A stretch of 28,180 nt of DNA, taken from contig JALOTO010000023.1 of the NCBI GenBank assembly GCA_025457845.1, positions 1-28,180 of the forward strand, read 5' to 3'. Position 1 is the first letter of the stretch, and each line of letters starts with the position of its first letter. Positions 7,770-16,410 of the stretch are shown in pieces. The stretch is from Thermoplasmata archaeon. GTDB lineage: Archaea; Thermoplasmatota; Thermoplasmata; UBA10834. The notes under the pieces are model-generated. The model saw only the letters and a list, made by a program, of their open reading frames with translations. It did not search any database and had not been told where the DNA came from. Position numbers and translations under genes: made by a program.

Positions 7770-8174
7770 TCACCTCTTCAGGACCCCCTTCGGGCAGACC
7801 TCGACGCACTGGGGGTTCCCCTTGCACAGGTCGCACTTGATGGAGTATGAACCGGACGGGTCGAGCCAGCAGCCGTTGTAAGGGCACGCATCCACGCACG
7901 CGCCGCACCCTGTGCACTCGTCCTTGTCGACGTAATAGGTCCCTAGGTTCTCATCGAGCTTGATGGCGCTGACTGGGCACGCATCGACGCACGGGTGTTC
8001 GTCACAGTGGATGCAGAAGCCGAGCTTGAACTCCCCCGGCTCCGGGAAGCGGTCCTCTACGACGATCCTCGCTTCGCTGGGATTGAACTTCCCCGTGTGC
8101 GACGCGGAGCACACGAGGGCGCACATCTGACAACCTGTACACTTCTCGATGTCGGCTTTGAGGCCTTTCGGCAT
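7770..8174 (-). CDS. Polyferredoxin (4 x [4Fe-4S]) partner subunit of AOR
   Basis: A 134-residue iron-sulphur protein with four clusters: Cys 12/15/18/22, 54/57/62/66, 87/90/93/97 and 114/117/123/127. It starts at the ATG at 8174, preceded by AGGAGGAG (8181-8188). The open frame extends to 8243 but that part is leader RNA. The gene ends 6 nt before the AOR ATG. A polyferredoxin directly upstream of a W-enzyme resembles the AorA-AorB pair of bacterial aldehyde oxidoreductase complexes, where AorA conducts electrons and can polymerise. By position I infer an electron-carrying subunit rather than a free ferredoxin. It is preceded by a long, highly structured leader with two hairpins. Confidence 0.92.
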   Translation of the reverse strand: MPKGLKADIEKCTGCQMCALVCSASHTGKFNPSEARIVVEDRFPEPGEFKLGFCIHCDEHPCVDACPVSAIKLDENLGTYYVDKDECTGCGACVDACPYNGCWLDPSGSYSIKCDLCKGNPQCVEVCPKGVLKR

Positions 8175-8194
8175 CGGGGTCTCCTCCTGTAATC

Positions 8195-8269
8195 GGCCTT
8201 GTCTCGGACAAAGCCAGGCGGTGGAGGGTTCACACAGCGTCATGTGAGGCTTGCGATGACGGTGAACCC
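8195..8269 (-). promoter_or_regulatory. Two-hairpin structured 5' leader of the polyferredoxin-AOR operon (candidate cis-regulatory RNA)
   Basis: Read on the minus strand, hairpin 1 has an outer 8-bp stem (8262-8269 with 8226-8233, GGGTTCAC/GTGAACCC), an inner 6-bp stem (8256-8261 with 8238-8243, CGTCAT/ATGACG), a one-sided 4-nt bulge and a 12-nt loop (8244-8255). Hairpin 2 pairs 8207-8215 with 8195-8203 over 9 bp (one G-U pair) around a 3-nt loop. Only 6 nt separate it from the Shine-Dalgarno region at 8181-8188, so it could control ribosome access. I recognise no known riboswitch class. By context a ligand such as the tungsten or molybdenum cofactor, or a regulator protein, is possible but unproven. 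Confidence 0.6.
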
Positions 8270-8323
8270 ACTATTCCCTACCTAGCCCCCTAAGAGATAC
8301 TGGGCTTGGAAACGACTTCGGTG

Positions 8324-8329
8324 TATATA
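8324..8329 (-). promoter_or_regulatory. Box A candidate for the polyferredoxin-AOR operon
   Basis: TATATA. With usual spacing, transcription would begin near 8298, giving a leader of about 124 nt that contains both hairpins. It could also be read on the plus strand, but trmI has a closer candidate. Confidence 0.45.
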
Positions 8330-8493
8330 GTGGTTGTCGGGTCATTTCTGTAAGCCAGACATACCCTGACACGAAGTTCGACATGGGCCAGTACGGTTCA
8401 GGCGTTGTGCTCGAGAGAGCTTAACGTTGGCAACCCGAGAACTTATATTCTGCATAACGGATATTTAATCAGGGATGGACACCAGCAAGTTTG

Positions 8494-8498
8494 TTATA
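8494..8498 (+). promoter_or_regulatory. Box A for trmI, deciding its start
   Basis: TTATA centred 26 bp upstream of the ATG at 8522, implying a leaderless trmI mRNA. The open frame upstream to 8405 would lie outside the transcript. Confidence 0.55.
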
Positions 8499-8521
8499 CA
8501 CACGCGCCGTTCGCTTGTGGG

Positions 8522-9277
8522 ATGATCGAGGAAGGGACCAGGGTAATGCTCGTCGACGGCGACGGGCGGAAATCGTTCCTCAGGGCGTCGAAGACGATGC
8601 TCGAGGTCGGCAAGCTCGGCGTGGTCGACGGCCGGGCGATATGCGACTCGTCGTTCGGCGATGTTCTGACCATAGGAGGGAGCGAGTTCACGATACTGAA
8701 GCCCAGCATCCTCGACATCGTAGGCGCAGTCCAGCGCAAGGCCCAGATCATGGGCCCGAAGGACAGTTTCCTCCTCCCCATGTACCTCGACCTCGAGGCG
8801 GGGAGCACGGTCGTCGAGGCCGGAGCCGGCTCTGGAGCCCTGACCGTGGTCCTCCTCAAGGCCGTCGCGCCGACGGGGAAGGTCTACTCGTACGACATAA
8901 GGGAGGACCACGCCAAGCAGGCGAGGAAGAACGTGGAGATGTCCGGCCATGCTCGGTGTTGGGACTTCAAGATAGGCGACATCTGCACCGTCGAGCTCGA
9001 ACGGGATGTCGACGCCGTCGTCCTGGACATGCCGAACCCCTGGGACGCGATGGACAATGTGTGCAGGGCGATCAGGCCCGGAGGGCACCTCTGCTGCTAT
9101 GTGCCCAACGCGAACCAGCTCGAACGGACGGTCAAGGCGATGCGCGAGGCAGGCCTCAGGGAGGTCTTCGCATTCGAGACCATACAGCGAGAGATGGTCG
9201 TCCACGAGGGTGGGGTGAGGCCGAGCTTCGAGATGCTCGGACACACGGGGTATCTGGCGCTCGCGAGGAAGGTCTAG
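8522..9277 (+). CDS. trmI: tRNA (adenine-N1)-methyltransferase TrmI (archaeal, m1A57/58)
   Basis: SAM-dependent enzyme that methylates N1 of adenine 57/58 in the T-loop of tRNA. From the ATG at 8522 it has 251 residues, the normal length. An N-terminal beta domain (1-75) is followed by a Rossmann methyltransferase fold: motif I VVEAGAGSGALT (97-108), the acidic residue ending motif II (Asp125 in VYSYDIRED) and the catalytic-site loop DMPNPWD (169-175, the D-x-P-x-P-W signature). I moved the start downstream of the longest open frame because the residues before it are not family-like and a TATA box lies 26 bp from 8522. The gene stands alone and converges on a secreted-protein gene. Confidence 0.93.
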   Translation: MIEEGTRVMLVDGDGRKSFLRASKTMLEVGKLGVVDGRAICDSSFGDVLTIGGSEFTILKPSILDIVGAVQRKAQIMGPKDSFLLPMYLDLEAGSTVVEAGAGSGALTVVLLKAVAPTGKVYSYDIREDHAKQARKNVEMSGHARCWDFKIGDICTVELERDVDAVVLDMPNPWDAMDNVCRAIRPGGHLCCYVPNANQLERTVKAMREAGLREVFAFETIQREMVVHEGGVRPSFEMLGHTGYLALARKV

Positions 9278-9310
9278 AAGCATCGGATATTCAGCCGAGA
9301 AAATCCCGCT

Positions 9311-9336
9311 GGAGACCTCCCCCCACAGAAGTCTCC
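9311..9336. terminator. Inverted repeat between convergent trmI and secreted-protein gene
   Basis: GGAGAC (9311-9316) and GTCTCC (9331-9336) form a 6-bp stem with a 14-nt loop in the 78-bp convergent spacer. It could serve both transcripts. There is no U-tract of note. Confidence 0.3.
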
Positions 9337-9355
9337 GAGCTGCTGAAAGGTTTGT

Positions 9356-10000
9356 CTAGCGCTGCTTCCCGCTTCCGATGAGGTCTATCCAGTCGACGCC
9401 TAGCTGGCCGTATGTCTCGAAGCCACCCCACGCATCGCCCGTGGCGACGATCTTCACGATGACCCCGTCTCCGTACCAGCAGCAGCCGTGCGTCGCGCAG
9501 AGGCCCGTATCGAGGTCCACGAAGTAGACCGTGTGCACGATCCACTGCTCACTTGCCCCGTCCGGATCCGTCAACGTGTCGGCAGTGTACTCGTAGACCC
9601 TTGCCCAGCTATCGTATTGCGGGTCGTAGAGATACACCTCGAAGCTGTCGTCCGCCTGACCATCGAGCACGCGCATGTTCAAGTACTGGATGGAACCCGT
9701 GAAGCCTTCAGGCATGGCGAATGTCACTGTCGCCCAGTTCTCATCATTTGCGCACCAAACGACTCTGCAGTCACCGTCGCCAAGGCCTCCCCAGTTGTCA
9801 CCCGTGTCGCTCACCACTGGGCCCCAGCCCTCCATGTCCACAAGGAGATCCTCCGACGCCACGTCACCGATGTCGACCCCCTGCAGCAGCAGGTCGGTGG
9901 TCGCGGTGCCCATGGTCGCCGGCAGCATCATGGCAGCGGCCACGATGGCCGCAACAGCCGTGAAGGCTGGAAGCCGTCCTCTCTTCTCCCTAACATCCAT
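9356..10000 (-). CDS. Secreted protein with signal peptide, unknown function
   Basis: From the ATG at 10000 the product is 214 residues. It begins with a basic stretch (MDVREKRGR), a hydrophobic core at about 11-30 (AFTAVAAIVAAAMMLPA) and a likely cleavage region near 30-35, a typical Sec signal peptide. The mature part is acidic, rich in Asp, Gly and aromatics, and beta-strand-like, with WCANDENWATVTFAMPEGF and SFEVYLYDPQYDSWARVYEY blocks suggesting a jelly-roll or ligand-binding beta sandwich. A Cys-rich patch (LCATHGCCW) could form disulphides. There is no C-terminal anchor, so it is probably released or held by other proteins. GGAGGAAGG just upstream fixes the start; the longer open frame to 10222 is not supported. 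I do not recognise the family. Confidence 0.75.
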   Translation of the reverse strand: MDVREKRGRLPAFTAVAAIVAAAMMLPATMGTATTDLLLQGVDIGDVASEDLLVDMEGWGPVVSDTGDNWGGLGDGDCRVVWCANDENWATVTFAMPEGFTGSIQYLNMRVLDGQADDSFEVYLYDPQYDSWARVYEYTADTLTDPDGASEQWIVHTVYFVDLDTGLCATHGCCWYGDGVIVKIVATGDAWGGFETYGQLGVDWIDLIGSGKQR

Positions 10001-10297
10001 TTCCTTCCTCCACCTCCTCCTCCAAAGAGGTTGTCGGTACTTCGTAAAGGCGCCCCACCTCGGCGCCGGGGCAGAGGGATTCAGATGAGAATCACGGCTG
10101 AGCGCTCCGCCATCGACCCCCTCGAACCCCACTATTCCCGGAATCGTCAACGGGTCAGCGCTATATGAAGTAGCCCGAATCGAGCGGCGACACGGACACG
10201 ACCGATTGTGTCGAGGAGCCATCGCGCGATTGCCCCGCTCCAGCCCTCAAAAGCTAAGTACACCCCTGTGTAATCCCCACACAAAGGTGAACTCGGG
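10001..10297. other. Divergent intergenic region, secreted protein / purS
   Basis: About 297 bp containing the promoters of both neighbours. The candidate box A for the minus-strand gene is weak (CATATAG near 10161-10167). The purS side holds a TGTGT-N7-ACACA inverted repeat. No gene or RNA is visible. Confidence 0.5.
10267..10283 (+). promoter_or_regulatory. Candidate operator upstream of purSLQ
   Basis: TGTGT (10267-10271), 7 nt, ACACA (10279-10283): a perfect 5-bp-arm inverted repeat ending 14 nt before the purS ATG, overlapping the expected transcription start. Its position suits a repressor site for the purine operon, but the match is short and I know of no archaeal regulator for it. 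Confidence 0.3.
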
Positions 10298-10537
10298 ATG
10301 GCCGTCGCTGAGGTCAGGATCGAACTTAAGAAGGGGGTGGCTGACCCTGAGGGGAAGAACACTCTCAAGGCGCTCGAGCTGCTCGGCTTCGAGGGCGTGA
10401 AGGATGTCAAGGCCGTGAAGGTCTTCGAGATCGAACTTGCAGGCGGCGCGGGGGAGGCGCAGAAGACGGCTGAGGAGATGTGCAGGAGGCTCCTAGCGAA
10501 CCCCGTGATCCACAACTACACCATCAAGGTCAAGTGA
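10298..10537 (+). CDS. purS: Phosphoribosylformylglycinamidine synthase, PurS subunit
   Basis: Small subunit that bridges PurL and PurQ in the FGAM synthase complex (fourth step of de novo IMP synthesis). The 79-residue length is standard. The sequence opens with a strand (AVAEVRIELKKGVADPEG), then N-x-L-x-A-L-x-x-L-G-F (NTLKALELLGF), and ends with NPVIHNYTIKV, all PurS hallmarks. A Shine-Dalgarno AGGTGA (10285-10290) precedes the ATG by 7 nt. It is the first gene of a tight operon: purL starts 11 nt after its stop and purQ overlaps purL. This three-part arrangement is the archaeal and Gram-positive form, unlike the fused PurL of proteobacteria. Confidence 0.95.
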   Translation: MAVAEVRIELKKGVADPEGKNTLKALELLGFEGVKDVKAVKVFEIELAGGAGEAQKTAEEMCRRLLANPVIHNYTIKVK

Positions 10538-10548
10538 GGGGCGACAGG

Positions 10549-12878
<2,330 letters not shown>

Positions 12879-12882
<4 letters not shown>

Positions 12883-13709
12883 AGACCAGCCAGGTGAAGG
12901 TCTGCGTCCTCAGGATCGAGGGGACGAACTGCGAGGAGGAGTCGTACCAGTGTTTCAGGAGGCTCGGGGCCAAGCCCGAGAAGGTCCATCTCAAGCAGCT
13001 CACGGGGAGCGATGTCCACCCCGAGGAGAAGCGGAAGCTCTCGGACTACCAGATACTCGTGTTCCCCGGCGGGTTCTCCGCGGGGGACTACGTGCGCGCG
13101 GGCGCCATCTTCGCCGCGAGGCTCAAGAGCAGGCTCTCCGGGGACCTCGAGGACTTCGTCAGGGCCGGGAAGCCCGTCCTGGGGATATGCAATGGATTCC
13201 AGATACTGGTCGAGGCGGGGATGCTGCCCGCAATGTCCGCCGTCATCACCGAGACGCCCGAGGCGGTCCTGAACACAAACGACTCCGCGCGGTTCGAGTG
13301 CAGGCCGACCCTCCTGAAGAACGTCAGCAGGGGGAAGTGCGTCTTCACCACGAGGATCCCCCACGGGAAGGTCTCCCTCATACCGAGCGCGCACGCGGAG
13401 GGGAAGCTGATGTTCCCGATGGACAGGTCCGAGAGGATCGTCCGGGAGCTCGAGGAGAACGACCAGATAGTGTTCAAGTACGTCGACCCTGACGGGAACC
13501 CTGCAACGTACCCGTGGTGCCCGAACGGGGCGACCGAGAACATCGCGGGCATATGCAACCGGGACGGGAACGTCTTCGGCCTGATGCCTCACCCCGAGCG
13601 GGTGTTCTTCAAGTACACACACCCCGACTGGACACGGAGCCCGGACGGCCCGGGAGACGGCAGGGCGGTGTTCGAGTCCGTGCTCGACCACGTCACGAAG
13701 AAGTTCTGA
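12879..13709 (+). CDS. purQ: Phosphoribosylformylglycinamidine synthase, glutaminase subunit PurQ
   Basis: Class I glutamine amidotransferase that supplies ammonia to PurL. It has 276 residues, somewhat longer than short bacterial PurQ (about 225). The nucleophile Cys104 lies in GICNGFQ, and His238/Glu240 in MPHPERVF complete the triad. GGFSAGDYVRAGA (64-76) is the usual oxyanion/PurL-contact region. The ATG overlaps the purL stop (ATGA), so translation is coupled. A longer open frame beginning at 12603 runs over purL and is not used. The gene ends 22 nt from the converging ribK gene. Confidence 0.95.
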
Positions 13710-13731
13710 TGCGCCTCGGCGCGGACGGGAC

Positions 13732-14388
13732 TCACAGCGAGACTATGAGTTCCACCTGGTCCCCGTCCTTGAGCCCGAGGGACCTCCTGAGGTGGTACTT
13801 GCAGATGACCTCGATGATGTCGGTGTGGTGCGACCGCACCGGGAGGACGACCGCGCACTCCATGTTGTGTATCGTGGCCAGGAAGCACTTCACGTCCCCG
13901 AAGGTCCTCCCCTCCTTCTCGAAGCCCTTGATCGTGATGCCCTCGGACTTCCTGAGGACGTCCAGCTTGGGCAGCTCTGGGTCGGCGAGCCTCAGGTTCA
14001 GCGTGCCCTCGTACGGCTTGAACCAGAGCTTCTTCTGGAACTGCTCCGCGTAGAAGTCCTGGTTGACGTAGTACTGCCCCTCTCCGAGGCCGGATGTGAC
14101 GGTGCCTATGATGACGAGATGGTCCTTCATCTCGAAGATGCGCTGGTAGTCCGAGTACTCCTTCCTCAGGAGGTCGAACCCCTTGTCGGTGAGCTTGATC
14201 CTCTGCCGCCTCGCGCCCAGGTCCCTCTCGATCAGGCCCTCTCCGAGGAGTTCGAGGATCTTCTTGGACGCGGACTGCTGCGATATCTCGAGGACGTTCC
14301 CGAGCTCGCGCGAGGAGATGGCGATGTAGTCATGCACGCCGCCCATGAGGGCTATGTGCTTGAGAGTGGCGATCTGCTTCTCATGCAT
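13732..14388 (-). CDS. ribK: CTP-dependent riboflavin kinase with N-terminal HTH domain
   Basis: Makes FMN from riboflavin using CTP instead of ATP; an archaeal enzyme family (DUF120). From the ATG at 14388 it has 218 residues: an N-terminal winged helix-turn-helix (about 1-85, SQQSASKKILELLGEGLIER...RQRIKLTDKGFDLL) and a C-terminal kinase barrel (about 89-218) with GTVTSGLGEGQYYV, KPYEGTLNLRL and VRSHHTDIIEVI. The HTH fusion suggests that it may also act as a flavin-responsive transcription regulator, as known for some archaeal RibK/RbkR proteins. A TATA box at 14413-14420 centred 28 bp from 14388 points to a leaderless start there rather than at the in-frame ATG at 14403. Confidence 0.93.
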   Translation of the reverse strand: MHEKQIATLKHIALMGGVHDYIAISSRELGNVLEISQQSASKKILELLGEGLIERDLGARRQRIKLTDKGFDLLRKEYSDYQRIFEMKDHLVIIGTVTSGLGEGQYYVNQDFYAEQFQKKLWFKPYEGTLNLRLADPELPKLDVLRKSEGITIKGFEKEGRTFGDVKCFLATIHNMECAVVLPVRSHHTDIIEVICKYHLRRSLGLKDGDQVELIVSL

Positions 14389-14412
14389 GGCAAAAACTAG
14401 CATTATGTACGC

Positions 14413-14420
14413 ATATTAAT
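14413..14420 (-). promoter_or_regulatory. Box A for ribK
   Basis: ATTAATAT on the minus strand, 28 bp (centre) from the ATG at 14388 and only 13 bp from the alternative ATG at 14403, favouring the former. Confidence 0.55.
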
Positions 14421-14444
14421 AGGTTTTGAGAAAATGGTGGTAGG

Positions 14445-14813
14445 TCAGGGAAGAGGCCCGCCGCTGAGCTCCAGGTGCCTGGAGCTGCGCAGGCGCACGA
14501 CCCTGAGCCCGCGCTCACGCACGCGCGAGATGAGCTCCCTGTCGTTGGTCACCACGGCCGCGCCGAGGCGGTCCGCGAGTTCGAGCACCGCGTCGTCGCC
14601 CCGGAGGTCCGTCTCGACTACCCGGTACTTCTTCGCGAGGGACATGGCCACCTTCGCGTTCTTGTCCACTGCGTTGGCGAGCTCGCCGAGGACCGAACTC
14701 GGCACTACTACGTCCGGGCAGCCGAACAGCCGCTGAAGCTCGAGGTCGATGTTGATCTTGAACTGAAAAGGCATCAGGAGCGCGTTGGCGTCCAGGACGA
14801 CGACATCCACCAC
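14445..14813 (-). CDS. PIN-domain ribonuclease (Fcf1/rRNA-processing-like)
   Basis: A small PIN-fold nuclease of about 122 residues. The metal-binding acidic residues are visible in VLDANALLMPFQF (first Asp) and in VVTNDREL near the C-terminus; a conserved Glu is in SSVLGELANA. The family member next to aIF2 gamma in archaea is often likened to Fcf1/Utp23-type rRNA-processing nucleases; the substrate here is not shown. There is no ATG in frame near the domain start. GTG at 14813 (or the adjacent GTG at 14810) is the likely start, placed just after the aIF2 gamma stop at 14828-14830 with a purine-rich AGGGGAT upstream. It is the last gene of the S6e-aIF2 gamma-PIN operon. Confidence 0.85.
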   Translation of the reverse strand: MVDVVVLDANALLMPFQFKINIDLELQRLFGCPDVVVPSSVLGELANAVDKNAKVAMSLAKKYRVVETDLRGDDAVLELADRLGAAVVTNDRELISRVRERGLRVVRLRSSRHLELSGGPLP

Positions 14814-14827
14814 CGGAACACCATCCC

Positions 14828-15910
14828 CTACTGGACGATGCCGTGGCCGATGAGCCGCCACTTGCCGGCTATCCGCCTGGAGATCGCGACGCGCTGGCCG
14901 GCCTCTACGCAGACGGGGATCTTGAGCCCGATGTCCGCGCTGTCCGCGCGTCCGGATGTGACGACGCCGACGGTGGTCGCCGTCCCGACGCTCAGCATGA
15001 GCGGCTCGTTGGTCTTCAGGCTCTCGACCGCGAGCTCAGAGGCGACGCCGACGACCCGGTTCATCAGCTCCGTTCGCATTGTGAACGCGGTCTTGACGTC
15101 CGGGAGCGTCCCGGGCTTGCCCACGAGGCGGCCTACGAGAGAATCGGACTTGGTGAACGCCGGGTCCAGCCCGGTGCCTATTGCGATGAGCCCTCCAGGT
15201 CCTCCGAGGACGCCGCCCTTGAGGGTGTCCAGTTTCGTGCCTGGCACGTTGATGTCGAACGAGCGGGCGACATGCATGCGAGGCGGCTTGGACCTCTCCC
15301 ACTTGGGGGTGGGGATGGTCTCCTCGATCGTCTTGATGAGCATGTCTATGTTGACGTCGTGCATGGCGGAGAGGGGGACGATCGGGGCATTCTCGGCTAT
15401 GGTCCCGCTGACGAACTCCCGTATCTCCTGGTAGTTCTTCCTAGCCTCGTCGACGCTGACGAGGTCGATCTTGTTCTGCACGACTATGATCTTGTCGACC
15501 CCTATGATCGAGAGGGCCATCAGGTGCTCCCTCGTCTGGGGCTGCGGACACGTCTCGTTCGCGGCGACCAGAAGGAGCGCGCCGTTCATTATGGCCGCGC
15601 CAGACAGCATCGTGGCCATGAGCGTCTCGTGGCCCGGGGCGTCCACGAAAGAGACTGACCTGAGCAGCTCGCACGGGCCCCCGCATGCCTTGCACGTCGG
15701 GTTGATGGAGTAACACTCGGGCTCGGGGCACTTCTTGCACTTGTAGAACGCGACGTCGGCGTAGCCGAGCCTGATCGATATGCCCCTCTTGACCTCTTCG
15801 GAATGCCGGTCCGTCTGCTCCCCTGTCAGGGCCTTCGTCAGCATGGTCTTGCCATGGTCAACATGGCCTATCATGCCGATGTTGGTCTCTGGCTGGGACG
15901 GGACCTTCAT
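14828..15910 (-). CDS. Translation initiation factor aIF2, gamma subunit (with shortened domain II)
   Basis: The GTPase that carries initiator Met-tRNA to the small ribosomal subunit. G1 GHVDHGKT (15-22), the zinc knuckle CKKC...CKAC (Cys 58, 61, 73, 76), G3 DAPGHE (90-95) and G4 NKID (146-149) are present, and domain III ends with [15 protein letters not shown]. At 360 residues it is about 50 shorter than the usual ~410. The gap is local: GGVLGG (232-237) runs straight into [13 protein letters not shown], whereas family members have about 45-50 residues of domain II between these two motifs. The frame is intact. It starts 2 nt after the S6e stop. The loss is either lineage-specific, a recombination event or an assembly collapse. 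Confidence 0.95.
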   Translation of the reverse strand: MKVPSQPETNIGMIGHVDHGKTMLTKALTGEQTDRHSEEVKRGISIRLGYADVAFYKCKKCPEPECYSINPTCKACGGPCELLRSVSFVDAPGHETLMATMLSGAAIMNGALLLVAANETCPQPQTREHLMALSIIGVDKIIVVQNKIDLVSVDEARKNYQEIREFVSGTIAENAPIVPLSAMHDVNIDMLIKTIEETIPTPKWERSKPPRMHVARSFDINVPGTKLDTLKGGVLGGPGGLIAIGTGLDPAFTKSDSLVGRLVGKPGTLPDVKTAFTMRTELMNRVVGVASELAVESLKTNEPLMLSVGTATTVGVVTSGRADSADIGLKIPVCVEAGQRVAISRRIAGKWRLIGHGIVQ

Positions 15911-15912
15911 CC

Positions 15913-16305
15913 TTACTTCTTCTCCTCTTTCTTGATGAGTTCGGAGACGGCCTTCATGCCGTGGGCTGTGATCATCATGTTGATCTGGAGGGTCTCGGGC
16001 GAGACTGTGTTGCCCCTGAAGTTCTTGCGCCTCCTGAGGCCGCCCTCCTGGGCGTTGAATCCTATGCTCTCGGAGACCATCAGCTTCTTCCGCCTTGGGC
16101 CCGGGAGGTCCTTCCTCATGGGGAACCCGTCCTTGTCGCTCCCGCCCATTATCTGCAGCTTGTAGCCTGGGAGCCCTACGAATATCCCGTCCACGACGTC
16201 CCCGATCTTCTTGCCTATGAGCGAGTTGGCGTGCTGCCCCGAGACGGTAGTCTGGTACGATTTGCCATCCTTCGGGTCATTGACAACCGCTTTGAACTCT
16301 GCCAT
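15913..16305 (-). CDS. rps6e: Small ribosomal subunit protein S6e
   Basis: A 130-residue protein of the archaeal 30S subunit. The N-terminus [18 protein letters not shown] and the core [15 protein letters not shown] and [12 protein letters not shown] are characteristic of S6e. The length is normal for archaea, which lack the phosphorylated eukaryotic tail. A clear TATA box at 16346-16352 gives a leader of about 18 nt. It is the first gene of the operon with aIF2 gamma and the PIN nuclease, an order widespread in archaea. Confidence 0.96.
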   Translation of the reverse strand: MAEFKAVVNDPKDGKSYQTTVSGQHANSLIGKKIGDVVDGIFVGLPGYKLQIMGGSDKDGFPMRKDLPGPRRKKLMVSESIGFNAQEGGLRRRKNFRGNTVSPETLQINMMITAHGMKAVSELIKKEEKK

Positions 16306-16345
16306 TCAGTCCACTCCGGTGCGAGACGCCCTAATGCGAAAGGAG

Positions 16346-16352
16346 TTATATA
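16346..16352 (-). promoter_or_regulatory. Box A of the S6e-aIF2 gamma operon
   Basis: TATATAA on the minus strand, about 44 bp upstream of the S6e ATG at 16305, in the 105-bp spacer behind the aIF5B gene. Confidence 0.6.
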
Positions 16353-16410
16353 GGTTTCGGGGACGGCGCTAGATGCTGGTGCGCGACCGCGATGGTGTCT
16401 GGCCCCGGGC

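Larger units (their letters stand above)
8175..8521. other. Divergent intergenic region between the AOR operon and trmI
   Basis: About 350 bp with no gene. The left half is the structured leader of the polyferredoxin-AOR operon. A TATA-like sequence for that operon lies at 8324-8329. The right part (8440-8500) is AT-rich with several TATA-like stretches facing trmI. Confidence 0.7.

Noticed and set aside
8267..8280. CCACTATTCCC shared by 8268-8278 and the region near 10130.
   Set aside because: An 11-bp match is expected many times by chance in a window this size, and the contexts differ.
8331..8460. AGTTCGAC near 8373 looked like a tRNA T-loop in the trmI upstream region.
   Set aside because: The flanking bases form no 5-bp T-stem and no cloverleaf can be drawn.
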